Source: Neurospora tetrasperma FGSC 2508 | Lineage: Eukaryota; Ascomycota; Sordariomycetes; Sordariales; Sordariaceae | Assembly: GCF_000213175.1 (NCBI RefSeq) | Contig: NW_009799100.1 | Span: 4,281,099-4,345,098 of the forward strand | Length of the DNA stretch: 64,000 nucleotides | Direction of reading: 5' to 3' | Shown: positions 25,202 to 37,307 of the stretch, piece by piece | Layout of the letters: the number at the start of each line of letters is the position of its first letter | How positions within the stretch are numbered: position 1 is the stretch's first letter | Notes under the pieces: generated by a model | The model's database searches: none | Seen by the model: the letters and a program-made list of their open reading frames with translations, nothing else | What the model was told of the DNA's origin: nothing | Made by a program: the position numbers and the translations under genes

Positions 25202-26682
25202 ATGGCCGACCCAGTATCCCCGGCGTCCACTGCGCCGCCTGCCGCTCCGGCTGCAACTACGGCTACAGTATGTTACACTTTGGCTCCTTCGCACTTAATC
25301 GTATCTCTGAATATTGTGGCTAACATCACACCTAGCCTCTTCCTCCTCCTCCTCCTCCTCCTCCTCCTCCGAAAGCCCCCAGGCCGCAGAACCAGGCACT
25401 TCGCATGCTCGGTCTCCCTAACCTGCCCAACAAGCTCCCCTCCCGAAATTGGATGATCTTCTGGACCGTCTCGGCCTCCATCACAGCTGCAATCATTTAC
25501 GACCGCCGCGAGAAGAGGCGAAACATTGCGAAATGGAGACACGCCGTCGAGCACCTGGCTGCCGAACCCATCACCGATAAACTCGGCCTTGAACAGCCGC
25601 GCAAGCTGACCATCTACCTCTCCGCCCCGCCCGGCGACGGCCTGCGCGTCGCTCAGGATCACTACACAGAATACGTCAAGCCTGTTCTTGCCGCCAGTGG
25701 CTTGGACTGGGAGTTTGTGCAGGGCCGCCGGGAAGGCGACGTGCGCGCCGTAGTCGCAGAAAGACTGCGCAAGGTGCGCCGTGGCTGGGAGAACAAAGAC
25801 GAGCAGGACCCCAACCGCGAGCCTACCAAGGACGAGTTGATAGAGATCTACCGCCAGCAGCGCGGCATCAAGGACTACGAGGGTGTTCGCGGCGATGTTG
25901 TCATTGGCCGTCACACATGGAAGGAGTACCTCCGTGGCCTGCACGAGGGTTGGTTAGGGCCGCTGGTCGCGCCCGCTGAGCCTGCGCCGCTCCCTCCCAC
26001 ACCCGCACCCGCTGCGGCTGAAGGTAGCGCATCCACAGAAGACAAGCCCGCGGAGGAGAAGAAGGAGGAGGAAGCCCCGAAGCCCAAGCGCCCACCCCAA
26101 CCCAAGCCATACAACACAACCTCCGATTACCCGTCCGAGATCCTTCACCCCCTGACGCCACAGGAGCTCACCCCTGCGGTCCCTATCCGTGAGCCTCACA
26201 TTCTCGGCTTCCTCAACACCCCTACACGCATGGTCCGATTCTTCAACCGCCGCTCCCTCGCCGACGACATCGGCCGCGAAGTCGCCGCTGTGTGCCTGGC
26301 AACCCACCGCGAGTTCCAGCAACAAACCAACCCAGACGCGCCGTCTACCGATTCGGTGCAGTATGAGCAGGCGAAGGAGCTCGAGTGGGAGGAGCAGGAC
26401 TGGCCCAAGAAGGTATGGAAAGAGGATGAGGCCGATGCCGATAAGGAAGTGACGGAAAAGATCCATACCAAGCCCGTGGTCATGGACCCAAGACTTGCGC
26501 ACCGCATGAGGAGGTTTGCCTTGACGCCCGAGGACGAGGATCGGGTGAGCAAGATTAAAGTGCCTGAGGAGGAGGTCGAGGGCTGGATCAAGGGCTCATT
26601 GAGGAAGGCCTGTCGTTGGGGCTACGACAAGGCCTTCAACAAGAAGAAGCTTGTCCCTTTGGAGGATAAGGATGTTGAGTAA
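25202..26682 (+). CDS. tim54: Mitochondrial inner-membrane translocase subunit TIM54
   Basis: Two exons: 25202-25267 (22 codons) and 25336-26682, intron 68 nt with GTATGT donor, gctaac branch and CTAG acceptor, giving 470 aa. The N-terminus is Ala/Pro/Thr-rich and is followed at once by a run of ten Pro. LPNLPNKLPSRNWMIFW leads into a membrane segment at about 62-76 (IFWTVSASITAAIIY). The long domain after it holds the family blocks IYLSAPPGDGLRVAQDHYTEYVKPVLAASGLDW in pieces and IGRHTWKEYLRG. Tim54 is part of the TIM22 complex, which inserts carrier proteins into the inner membrane; the large domain faces the intermembrane space. Acidic/Lys-rich linker at about 245-270. Divergent from cot-1. 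Confidence 0.93.
25342..25371 (+). repeat. CCT trinucleotide repeat at a splice acceptor
   Basis: Nine CCT units plus CCG start six bases after the intron acceptor of the TIM54 gene and encode a Pro run. Because the repeat is in codon phase, length change alters only the number of Pro residues. It also lies next to the acceptor site. Confidence 0.9.
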
Positions 26683-27025
26683 GCGAGGTGGTACTGTTGA
26701 TACAGGAAACTTGTGTCCAACTGGCATCTTATCCTCATGTACAAACAAAAGATATAAAGGAGGTGCATGTTACGATCACAGTTTATGAATAAGCAATGGC
26801 GAAGAAAAGCTGGTTGTGGACTAGTTGTTGGGTATATAAAAGGGCTAGGTGTTGGCGGTTGCTATTTAGATGAGATTGGCGATATCTCTGATCTTTCCAG
26901 CCCTCTTCCACACAGCATATGATGAGCCTCCTCTTCCAGTAAACTCGTGAATCAAGTAGTTCAACCAAGTCAACTCCTGCCTTGTCTGAAGCCCCGTTTT
27001 CATTCTTCATTTCCCTTTACAATGC
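26683..27025. other. Convergent intergenic region
   Basis: About 340 bp between the convergent TIM54 and FAM192A/Fyv6-like genes, room for both 3' UTRs. Nothing else seen. Confidence 0.5.
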
Positions 27026-28052
27026 TCAGTCATCATCCTCATCCGACGATGCATATGAAACAAGTCCACCAGAGGGCTTTTTCGCGGGCGCCGTAGCTGT
27101 AGCCATAGCCGTAGCCGTAGTCGTAGCCGTAGCCGTAGCCTTGGCTGGCTCAGAAACCACCGTGTTCCTCCCTTCCTCCTCCTTCTTCTTTTTCCCTTCC
27201 TCTCCTCCACTCCTAGCCCTCTTCACCCCCGGCACCAACCTTTTCCCCTCTCCCATCCTCCTCCTCTTCCTCCCTCCACCTCCCGCTCCACTCAAAAACA
27301 TCAACTCCTCCTCGCCCAACCCATCATCCTCCCCATCCTCCCCATCTCGACCCTCCTGCTCCTCACCACCACCACCACCTTTTTTGCCGCTGCAACTCCC
27401 TAAACTTTTGCAACCCCCCTTCCTCCTCTCTTCGTCTCTCTTCCTCCTCCCTCCTCTTCCTCTCCGCCACCCCCTCAAGAAACTCAATCTCGTCGTCGTC
27501 CAAAGCGCGGAACTGGTTCTTGATCTTGTTGGCTTCTTCAAAGGCCGCTTGCTTGGCTGCCTTGTTGGCTTGGAGGACTTCGTAAAGGGATTTCTGTTCA
27601 GTGGCTGCTGGGCCCCCGCCGCCGCCGCCGCCGATGGTGGGCATGGAAGAAGAAGCAGAAGAGCGTTTCTTGGCTTCGAGTTCGGCTTGTACGGTGAGCC
27701 ATTCTTGGGACTTTTTGGAGGCGGCGGCTGGCGGGAGAGGGTTTGGGGTGGATGGTGCTGGTGCTGGTGCTGGTGCTGGTGCTGTGGCGGCGGGGGTGGG
27801 GGTGGGGGTGGGGGTTATTGTTGATGTTTTTGATGATGAGGTGGTGGTGGTGTTTTGGACATTGGCTGGTGTATTGGTGACGGTTGTTGATGTTGTTAAT
27901 GATGTCGATGGGGCCGTGGAAGTGGCGGCGGCAGCAGCGGTTGTTGATGAAGATGTGGGAGGCGAGACAGATGAAGACGTGACAGCCGCCGGTGTTGCTA
28001 CCTCCCCCGTAGAGGGATTGATGACGCCAACGGAAACGAAACGGGAGGACAT
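27026..28052 (-). CDS. FAM192A/NIP30 (Fyv6-like) protein, with a frame change
   Basis: The start MSSRFVSVGVINPSTGE at 28052 and the block ANKIKNQFRALDDDEIEFLEGV near the middle are the N-terminal domain of the FAM192A (PSME3IP1)/Fyv6 family. Between them sits a Ser/Thr/Ala/Pro-rich insert with hexanucleotide repeats. The first frame ends in a run of Trp codons near 27363. The family-like C-terminus (KKPSGGLVSYASSDEDDD, stop at 27026) is in another frame. Either an intron at 27291-27366 joins them (GTGAGG donor, TTTTTGAG acceptor, 76 nt, total then 316 aa; weak branch site), or the A6 run near 27381-27386 has one base too many. Fyv6 is a nuclear factor of the second splicing step. The family assignment is good, the exact structure is not. 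Confidence 0.75.
27091..27146. repeat. Imperfect GTAGCC hexanucleotide repeat in coding sequence
   Basis: About nine imperfect copies of a 6-bp unit (GTAGCC and variants). On the minus strand it encodes an alternating Ala-Thr run in the C-terminal part of the Fyv6-like protein. Confidence 0.85.
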
Positions 28053-28991
28053 TTTCCAGTGAACTTTTCAAAGATGGTTCGAAATTGTCTTGTAGACGGA
28101 ACTGAATGTTTGGGATGTTTGTAATCTCCGCTGTGTCGTCCGGTTGTGAGGTGATTTCAGAATGACTGACATCCAAAGATCACTGGAACTTTCTCGACAA
28201 TTGAAGAAATTTACGGAACGCACAACGAGTTTGATTGCTGTGATCTTGTGTCGTAGTTACAATGACCAGGTGGTTCATTTCATGATCGAGTCTCAAAACT
28301 CGAAACCCTTTTAGCGTTTGGTCGGTATGTCTGCCGGTAGGAAAAGCCACCAATCACAGCAGGGAGAGTGGAGCATTGCGCTGCTGAACATTATTTCGAG
28401 TCGACATTCGACAGCTCAACTATCTCAACTTCATACAAGCTCCAAAGCATCTAAGAAAGACTCAAACCCAAGAACAGCATTCGGCACGTCACAGATTGAA
28501 ACGCATGAAATAGCGGTAATTGGTTCATCGAAAAATTTTTTGTTTTGTTTATTCATCAGAGCATTGTAAAACTGGCAGTAAGAGGTGCCTTCAATGTGCT
28601 CGTCATTGCTGTCAGCTCATCATTGCAATGCACTCTACTACTCAATTTCGTCGGCAGATGCTGTCCGATATCATGTTATCCCCGAACTTCTTGAACCATG
28701 GTCAAGTCCACTGATATCTCGATCCAGCTGCTGCTGAACGGCGCCGTCAATTGCGAGTTGACACTCACAATGCCCGGTTTTAATCGTCTTTTGCTTCCTC
28801 CCATCATCCCATTCTTTTCCACTCCCACATGCCCGCAATGCTCGTAAATCATGAGGGTATTTCGCGGGTAACAAATCCATCCCTGCTGGCACGACGACCA
28901 GTTTAACCCTAAACGAACCCGTCTACCGTTTTGAACGTAGTTGCAAGTCTTCCCACTCTACAACCAGATGCCGGTCTTCGAGAAGAAGATG
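28053..28991. other. Intergenic region left of the assembly gap
   Basis: About 0.9 kb, the upstream side of the Fyv6-like gene. No coding gene recognised. The sequence runs directly into a block of undetermined bases. Confidence 0.5.
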
Positions 28992-29799
28992 NNNNNNNNN
29001 NNNNNNNNNNNNNNNNNNNNNNNNNNNNNNNNNNNNNNNNNNNNNNNNNNNNNNNNNNNNNNNNNNNNNNNNNNNNNNNNNNNNNNNNNNNNNNNNNNNN
29101 NNNNNNNNNNNNNNNNNNNNNNNNNNNNNNNNNNNNNNNNNNNNNNNNNNNNNNNNNNNNNNNNNNNNNNNNNNNNNNNNNNNNNNNNNNNNNNNNNNNN
29201 NNNNNNNNNNNNNNNNNNNNNNNNNNNNNNNNNNNNNNNNNNNNNNNNNNNNNNNNNNNNNNNNNNNNNNNNNNNNNNNNNNNNNNNNNNNNNNNNNNNN
29301 NNNNNNNNNNNNNNNNNNNNNNNNNNNNNNNNNNNNNNNNNNNNNNNNNNNNNNNNNNNNNNNNNNNNNNNNNNNNNNNNNNNNNNNNNNNNNNNNNNNN
29401 NNNNNNNNNNNNNNNNNNNNNNNNNNNNNNNNNNNNNNNNNNNNNNNNNNNNNNNNNNNNNNNNNNNNNNNNNNNNNNNNNNNNNNNNNNNNNNNNNNNN
29501 NNNNNNNNNNNNNNNNNNNNNNNNNNNNNNNNNNNNNNNNNNNNNNNNNNNNNNNNNNNNNNNNNNNNNNNNNNNNNNNNNNNNNNNNNNNNNNNNNNNN
29601 NNNNNNNNNNNNNNNNNNNNNNNNNNNNNNNNNNNNNNNNNNNNNNNNNNNNNNNNNNNNNNNNNNNNNNNNNNNNNNNNNNNNNNNNNNNNNNNNNNNN
29701 NNNNNNNNNNNNNNNNNNNNNNNNNNNNNNNNNNNNNNNNNNNNNNNNNNNNNNNNNNNNNNNNNNNNNNNNNNNNNNNNNNNNNNNNNNNNNNNNNNN
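28992..29799. other. Assembly gap (808 N)
   Basis: An unbroken run of N. Long translated frames across it are artefacts. A short gene or repeat could be hidden. The base composition just right of the gap is A-rich. Confidence 0.99.
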
Positions 29800-31083
29800 A
29801 AAACAAAGAAAAAAAAACACCAAAGTCAAAGAAAACAGCCACCATCTAAGTCCATAGTCATGGTAAATAGAAAGACAACGTAAACGCTGTCCAGGTGTTC
29901 GCCGAGTATCGACAGAAGGCAAGTCTTTGGGCCACCCTTGACATGCAGCGATAAATGACTCGACGTGCAACCCAGAATGTGGTGTTGAACGTAGAAAACG
30001 ACACACAAGAATAAAACAGCAATCGAGCCCCCTTTTTTCCGCAAAAATGCAAAGCAGCCTCATCTTGATTTTTCCGACCTCATGAACCCCAATCCTGTAA
30101 ACGCACCAAACCCTGATGGGCAAGAAGAAACGGAAAGAAGAAGTAGAAAAAAAGAATTGTACCATGCCCACCTCCGAACTTTTTTGATATATGTAAGGCC
30201 TCGAATGTACTTTTGATAGGTGACGCCGCGCGAAGAATGGCCTTCTTATGTAACTGACCAGCTGCGGTGGACCAGACGACCCTTTTTGTGAATGCAGAAA
30301 ACGCAAAGAACCAGGAAGAAAACCATAAATAACCAGCGAGTGCAAGTGACTTCGACCCAAGGTGATGTCAGCTACTCAAGCTGAAACAAGTCGGGCAATG
30401 CTTGTTGTGGGCTGTCGCGACATCGACCACATCGCATCTCTCGAACAGGTATAACCCATTGATGCGAATATGTCGTTGATTTCAGTGTATGCTGAATCTC
30501 GCAACCCGAGTCGACGCTGATGGGCCGGGGAAAAAAAGGTGGCTGTCGATGCGGAAGCAAACCGCCCGTCTTGTGTATTGGAAGAAAAGATGAAAAACTT
30601 TTGTTGAATCTATGCCGAATTTGAACAAAGCCCGTGATTTAGGAATCCAAGAACGCCGGTTTATGAATATTACCGAACCATATACCGAGGAAGAAAACGA
30701 AAGTCATTAATCAATGACGAATGGAAGCGTGAAAGTTTGTATCCCGCGTATGTAAATACGTTGCGGCTGCCCATCCCATGCCGTAGCAATGCTTCTCCGC
30801 TCAAGCATGCGAGATGGAGCGAGCAAAGGTGGGAATTTCGCTAGGAACAGAATCTGGAGGAGTCTGGTCTTCTGGGCTTTTCAAACGAACCGGTCCATTC
30901 GTCGATCGGGGTATCTGAATGCAATGTATCAATTCTCTCATGTGCCTGTAAAGGAACCTGCACCAGATGAAAATGCAGTGAGAAAGCACAGCCTTGGATG
31001 AAAGGCTGCGGATGTTGTATAATCACTCAAAACGCCAAAACTCGTGGCATCGTCGAAACCGTGTCGCAAGTGTCCTTGGCTAT
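29800..31083. other. Region right of the gap, downstream of the cyclin gene
   Basis: About 1.3 kb that should include the 3' UTR of the minus-strand cyclin gene. I see no coding frame of quality. Confidence 0.5.
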
Positions 31084-32103
31084 TTAGCCAACAACCGGCT
31101 GTCCGTAGGTGTGACCCATGAAGTATGGAGGCGAGTTGTCCGTAGCAGCACAAGTAGCGCAGTTGCAATCACCGGAAAGGGAATGCTCCCAAACATTGTG
31201 GGTGTAGTTCCAGTACCCCGAAGTGCTGTTCTGGTGACGATTGGACAGGCCGCGATAGAACGAGTTATATGACGCAGGCTGCTGGTATTGCCGAGAGGCC
31301 TGGCAATGGTCCCTAACCGCACTATCGAACCACTCGTTGTAGTGGGAATTGACCGATGTCGCCGAGTTGACATACTCGGGCGTTCCGTATCCAGAGTCGG
31401 GAGGCGTCAACGGCGCCTGTTGCTGCGACCAATGACCCCACACGGACTGCTCGTGGCGAGAATAAGCAACGTGAGTGGTTTGGCTGCGCTTGATGCTCGA
31501 TAGCTTCTCATACTCGGCAATCTGCTTCTGCTCCCAAGCCGAGGAGAACCGAGATCGGGAAATGTCGGTCTTGATAGGAGGCACAAGGGAGGCCAAGCGT
31601 TCGCGGTTGGCCTGAGCTTGTTGCAACTTCTTCGCCTCCAACCATTCCTTCCAGTTTGCCAGCCAGGCATTGTAATCCTCACTCTCATCGAGGTTGACAT
31701 ACAGCCGCCAGCCAATCACACCGAGCCACTCATATTCCAGAGTGTTGAGCTCCTTGACGGGAATCCCGCTCACTTCGGACCAGGACTTGTTCTGAAAAGT
31801 GTTATCGTCCAGAAACTTGCTTCCAAGCAAAAGTGAGATGGTCAACATGCGCCAGATTTGACCTTCGGAATGGGTGGTCTGGCCGTTAGCCTTCATCATG
31901 TTGACGCGCTTGGCAAGGTAGTTCATGCCGAGAAGGATGGTAGTGCTGGGGAGCCGAGTGGAAGTGAGAATCTGTGACACAAACTTCCTGAAGGCGGTGT
32001 TGACGGCGTTTTGCGGCATGACAATTCGAGTAGCCATTTCAGAAACATAATCGGCCATCAACTCGACCTCGTAGTCGAGAACGGCGCAAACACCTCCGGG
32101 CAT
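31084..32103 (-). CDS. Cyclin of the CLG1/PCL (Pho85-type) group
   Basis: An intronless coding frame of 339 aa from the ATG at 32103. Residues about 8-150 form a cyclin box: EVELMADYVSEMATRIV, then STRLPSTTILLGMNYLAKRV, IWRMLTISLLLGSKFLDDNT, WSEVSGIPVKELNTLEYEWL. This pattern is that of fungal cyclins that bind the Pho85/PHO85-like kinase, closest by eye to yeast Clg1. The C-terminal half is Ser/Gln/Tyr/Asn-rich and disordered, with TPPDSGYGTPEY as possible phosphorylation sites and a Cys pair (CNCATC) near the end. Partner and targets are inferred from the family (growth, nutrient response, polarity). The gene has a long upstream region with a candidate leader intron (32533-32690). Confidence 0.85.
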   Translation of the reverse strand: MPGGVCAVLDYEVELMADYVSEMATRIVMPQNAVNTAFRKFVSQILTSTRLPSTTILLGMNYLAKRVNMMKANGQTTHSEGQIWRMLTISLLLGSKFLDDNTFQNKSWSEVSGIPVKELNTLEYEWLGVIGWRLYVNLDESEDYNAWLANWKEWLEAKKLQQAQANRERLASLVPPIKTDISRSRFSSAWEQKQIAEYEKLSSIKRSQTTHVAYSRHEQSVWGHWSQQQAPLTPPDSGYGTPEYVNSATSVNSHYNEWFDSAVRDHCQASRQYQQPASYNSFYRGLSNRHQNSTSGYWNYTHNVWEHSLSGDCNCATCAATDNSPPYFMGHTYGQPVVG

Positions 32104-33200
32104 CTTGGCGGTTGGTAGTCAGAAAATCTGAGTTTGAAAGTGAGAATGCGTTGAAAGATGGACGGATCCGGGATCAGAGCTTGGATATAACGGAGATATC
32201 ACTAGCCGGATAAAATCCCAAGGCTCAAAAGGGGAGAGGATCTCGAAATGCTGAGAATGATCGAGATCTAGTGGGACAGTCTGGCCATAAGTCGTCGAAA
32301 GGGTCGTGAGAAATCAGTTCAAAGAAAACCAGACTGTTTTGAGTCGTCGCAAAGAAAATGCCCGCAGCCAACAAGTGATCCCTAGTGAGAGACCTTTTTG
32401 TTCGCGAAGCAAAGGAGAAGTCGTCGTGATCCAATCAACAAGGCCGAAAAAAATCTCTGGACTCAAGGGGTCTGTATCCGGTATGCAAGATGCCGGAATA
32501 TTAGGTCTCGTTGAAAAGAGAATGTGTAGGAGCTATTCGAGGCAAAGTTAGTTTTCCATGGCCAAGTTGCATTTGGTGGAAAAGTGTGTAATCGTGGTAG
32601 GGGACGGCGTGAAGCGGACTCCAAATTGAAGTTCGGCGGCAGAAGAAGACCAAAAACTGGACTTCTTGGAGAACAAATGTAGACACTAACCTGTGAAGAC
32701 GAAGTCGGACGTGAAGATGACAGGTACCGTCGTTGTGATCTTAAGGTGAGGTCGGTGACGGCGTGACAATGTCCTCCAGTGATGATGGGTGATCTTGTCG
32801 ACTTGTCCGATGATGCCGTGCTGAGTCTGACGTCGAGGGTCTGGATACCACTAGTACTGGCAAAACACTGAGAGCGCACCCTGGCCGTAAAAAAAACCAC
32901 TCCTGCAAAGGCGCCTCTTCGTTATTCGACCCAAAACAGCGAAGAGTTGAAATGCACCCAAATCCTCTCTTGAACGACGCAAAACTGAATTGGTCGCTCG
33001 TCGGTATGCGGGATCCCCGGCGGATTCGGCAGCGATGGAGGGGAGGAGGGAAGAAAAAAGAGACGTGAAGTACGGCGTGACGACGACGAGAAGAGAGGAA
33101 GAGAGAGAGGTGGAAGAGGAAGAAAAGAATCGTGAATGAAAGGTTGAGAAAGACGGGCGCTAGACCGGGGGGGTTAGATGGTCAGTGCACTGCCCGGGTC
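32104..33200 (-). promoter_or_regulatory. Probable leader and promoter of the cyclin gene
   Basis: No coding frame is convincing here. A purine/pyrimidine-skewed stretch runs upstream of the ATG with the candidate leader intron at 32533-32690. A GA-rich tract (33040-33130 on the plus strand) may mark the core promoter or transcription start. Confidence 0.4.
32533..32690 (-). other. Candidate 5' UTR intron of the cyclin gene
   Basis: On the minus strand the sequence reads TTCACAG|GTTAGT at the donor and AACTAACTTTGCCTCGAATAG|C at the branch site and acceptor, 158 nt long and about 430 nt before the start codon. These are strong fungal splice signals. RNA evidence would be needed to confirm it. 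Confidence 0.5.
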
Positions 33201-34652
33201 GACTCGTTCAGTTGCGACAAGAGTGCGACTGCGACTGACTAACTGGATCGAAACCTTCAAACCTGCGCGCGACGGGGCCGGCTGCGAGGTGGTAAAATTG
33301 AAGTGAATGGCCTGCCAGAACTGCCTTTGACAAGACGCCAGACGCTAGTCGTGATCCACAGTGGCTCGTGCACATGTCATCAGGAGCCAAAGAGAGAGGC
33401 GAACGAGGGCGACGACAGATCCGCTGCCAAAGTGGATGGCAAAAGCGTTGGGCGAGTGGAGCAGTGAAGACCCGGCAAAAGGATGAAAAAGAACAACGCT
33501 TGAGTGGTCCGTTCGGCAGATGCGCTAGTCAAGCAGAATGGATGGAAAGCAGACGGAGCAGACGGGAACCACACCACAGTGTAATCTGGATGGATCTCGA
33601 TACAGTACCGTACCTCCACTTCGTTGCTGTTACCTCCTGCGTGCCCGCAAAACCCGGCACACTCGTAGTGCAGATGCACAGAGGTAGTGTAGGTAGGCAC
33701 TGCAGGTGAAAGTCGGGAGACCGTCACGCCGCAACTGAGCTGACCACAAGATGGTGGGATAGTTTTGAAACCGCCACAGTGATGACCTCTTGGAAATGGG
33801 ATCCAAGTACCTACTCAAGCTTAAGATCTCGCGGGCCTCTGCTCAAACAACTGCATGCCGCCGTAGATCTCAACCTAACCACTTGCGTGGGAATCTCTAC
33901 ACTACATTACACGGCCTCGGATACACAGTACTTACTGATTACCACTGCACCGTAAAAATCGACCGAAGTGCATCGCAGTGCATCGTGGAGGTGCGTGCCC
34001 TGTCCTCTGGACCGAGATGGGATAGAGTGTGCATCTGTAGGTACTGTAGGTAGCTTCCAGCGCAGCCAATTTGGTACGACAATGACGGAAATGACCAGGG
34101 TTCGCGTCGACCAGATCATGTCCTTTTTCGACGGCCCTTCCCAGACAAGCGAACGATGGCACCGATGAAAATTTCACGGCGAGTACTCTAGGTGTGCGGC
34201 AGGAGAGGCGCCAAGACAAGCCGGACCTCGCAAGGGAAAGAGAGACAAAAGCGACGAGCACCTGCCGTTGGTCACAATTACAACTGCCTGCTGGAAAATA
34301 GCGAAGTTGCGAAGGAGTGGAAGGTGCTGCAACGGAAGAAGTCCCATTCCCGCTGCTTCCAAAAAGGCAGGCAATGTCTGCTGAAATGACTACACTAGAG
34401 CCAAAGGTCGATCTGATTGTGTTGACATGTTACCTACTAACAAAACATGGCTTGTACAATGCGGTCATTCATGCGATCAATGTCAAAAGGTAACATCCGA
34501 GACACGGTTATTCGGGCTTGATTAGATTTGCCTTCTGTCTTTCCACATGTGCGTTGCGTCTGTGTTTTTCCCCAGCAGCCCAGGAGCCCAGCGAAAGCCC
34601 AGGTACCTGACTTCAGGTTGAACGGCCTGTGACGTCTGTCCTCTGCCGCGTT

Positions 34653-34672
34653 CACTACACTACACTACACTA
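34653..34672. repeat. CACTA pentanucleotide array (4 units)
   Basis: Four perfect CACTA units followed by GTGTTTAC. A second array of three units lies at 37778-37792, and single or double copies of CACTA/TAGTG occur at several other places in this stretch. Confidence 0.85.
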
Positions 34673-36225
34673 GTGTTTACATACTACACGTGTACGATCC
34701 CAACAACACCGTGGCGAATGTGTTCGAATACGTAATACCGATACTACATAAAACCCCAAGAAACGATGCAAAGCCGTCGTCCCATCGTGGGGGGCAATCT
34801 GCAAAATCCGGTCCTTCGCTACTGTTATCATTTACTGAAATTGTAACAAGTCTGGTACGAAATTTGATGATTGCTCAGGACCGACAGTAGGATGGAACTC
34901 CATGACCGACACTGCAATTGACATGGTCTGCACGTTGTTCAGTGACTGCCCTGGGTGGGGGCTAACTGACATGTCAGCGTCTCGCCAATTTCAGATTGCA
35001 CCAGGGTATCCACGAGGAGACATGTCAAGCCAGGACATATACCTTGGTCCAGAGTATCGCCCTATCAATTTCGCGTCTGCCCGGGCTTTCAACTTTATTC
35101 TCCAGCTCTGGCTACATATTCCGCAGGACACGCATTGCCGTGTGCAAATGTCAATGTCAATATTTGATGAGGTGAGGACAGGAGTTTCTGGAACAATTTC
35201 GCATCCATTCCATATGCGTTTGGATGTTGTTTCCATTGCAACTCTGTACTCGTTGGATTCAGTTTTGATGATTGTGGTCGTCCTGCGTACTACCCGGCGC
35301 GTATTCCAAAGAGCATACAGGCAGTCAGTCAGTCATTCTGCTTGGAGCACCTTTGAGAGTTTGTGCCTTGCTCCTTCCTATTTCCTATAGGGCACAAGTG
35401 CTGTGATACACCGAGCACGGCATGCGCAACCCCCCTCTTCGGATTCCGCCCTCGTTTGAGGGTGATCATGCCGCGATTGTCGCTTGAAGATGAGTAGCGT
35501 ACCTAAGTACCTCCAAATTATCAACGGTGCTACTAAACCCGAAAATGGTTTCTCCCCGTCGTGGAGCGGATTCAGTCCTCCGCAATTTACAGGCTGCCTT
35601 CTCTCTCACCACCTGCCGTAGTGCCTTCATTAGAGCACTTGGATTTCGATCGTTTCAGGCGGCCATCTGCAACGCCTGTCCAACGGTGATGACCAGAACG
35701 AGTCATCCAAGCGGTTCGAAAAGAAAGGGTTCACGACCTCGTGGATGTCCCTACAATGGTAGGTTGGCTATCCAGAGTCTGTTGATGTCCAAAAATACCA
35801 CCAAATGCCACATCGGGACGGGGATCTTCAGATAGCTTGGCCTTACACTGGCTGGGCTCGCTGGGCGCCGACACCACCACCAACCCACGCCCACTACGCC
35901 CACTGTGTCTATCCGAGGCCACCCACATTGGCTTTGACGAAGGAAGACCAGGCATGTCTCACTTTCACACGCTTCCAGGAACACGGGCAGCGCAGAGCCT
36001 GGTCAGGGTTCAGGGTCGCCTGGACTCGAGACTAACCTCGGAATGGAGTTGAATCCGCAGTGTGAGACCCACAGAGGTATGCCAAACTCTTCCATCATCG
36101 CCGCCGTGAACCGGGAGCTACCTTACAAGCAGAGTAGATTTCTCTGCTGTGGTTGTCCTTGGACGTCAGAGTACCGAGCAGTGACCAAATTACTGCCAAA
36201 ATATAGCCATACCATGATATCTATA

Positions 36226-36241
36226 AGTAGTGTACACTACT
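36226..36241. repeat. Perfect 16-bp palindrome
   Basis: AGTAGTGTACACTACT reads the same on both strands. It sits in the gene-free tract. It could be a dimeric factor site or chance. Confidence 0.8.
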
Positions 36242-37290
36242 GGTGAGCCATGGGCACCGTGGCTCATTCTCAGGGCCGGGCCATCACGACCACGACCCGT
36301 CTCTCCGGCACGAGTCATGGAACCGGCTTTCATTTCGAATGTGAAGACAACAGACCAGGAAAGGCCAGTCGCAGGCTTGTCAGGGGACTTCTCCAAATCC
36401 TCCAGCCCCTCGGGACACCCATGTCCATTGAGAATGGCGTTGACCCAGTTTCCGGATGCGCCCCCTTGTGGCGAGACATAAGCGGATTGCACAAGGAAAG
36501 CACAGCGTCCACCATGGCTCTCAATGGCACCAGAGATCTTGTGAGAAGCGGTCAAGGGCCGATAGCTCCGCTAACTGCCCGGACTCTCTGTGCCTCTATT
36601 CGTCTCGGCCGGCTCTTTTTCTTTTCCTCACTTCTGAATGGCCATAGCCGAACATTTACGCTACAAGTGGGGACGCCTTCCAGCCTTTTCGATTCGCTTT
36701 CTTCAACAGTCAACACACCTCACACCACACCAGTGAGTCAGGAATAATGTTCACATCAAGATCGACTTGGTGATTGCAGTTCACCCCTGGTTTTGTTCGT
36801 TAGCGCGAGACTTCAACACGCACTCTACACTACGCAACTCAACTACCACTCTACCAAACTGCTTGTATCAACCAGATATATTTGGACGCGTTATACGTTA
36901 CCCAACTTTTCGTTTGACAATGGATTTCCCGTCATTCTTCTATGGATCTTTGTAGACCTCTGTCGTAAAGTTACCGCGCTATCAAACAAACTACGCAGTA
37001 GTAATGAAATGTAATGCAGTGTAGTGTATGGGAGAAGTGGCTCTGATCGCCAGATAGCTGCTATGTAGGTCACAAGGGCATACATAGTACGCAGTAGACC
37101 TCTGCAGGCATTCGCTTTGTTAGCGCGGTGAACTTTGCAAGTGGCGGTTACTCTATTTTTCCTACAGCAGATGATTGGTGTGCCCACTATCAGCCATTCA
37201 AATATTGTGAGGTGGCGGTACCACGCTAATAAAGTAGATGCCGGCAGTGTTGTAAGTTCAGCCTACAACATGAACCCAAAACAAGAGGAG

Positions 37291-37307
37291 AAAAAAAAAA
37301 AAAAAAA
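37291..37307. repeat. Poly-A tract, 17 nt
   Basis: Seventeen A in a row in gene-free sequence. No element attached that I can see. Confidence 0.9.

Noticed and set aside
28909-30360. Very long open frames spanning the N block
   Set aside because: They are open only because N codons contain no stop. The real sequence on both sides carries no recognisable coding signal.
34902-35390. 162-codon frame in the gene-free tract
   Set aside because: No motif, and composition consistent with chance.
36190-36747. Overlapping 121- and 165-codon frames on opposite strands
   Set aside because: Neither has a recognisable domain. Mutual antisense openness points to local composition, not to a gene.
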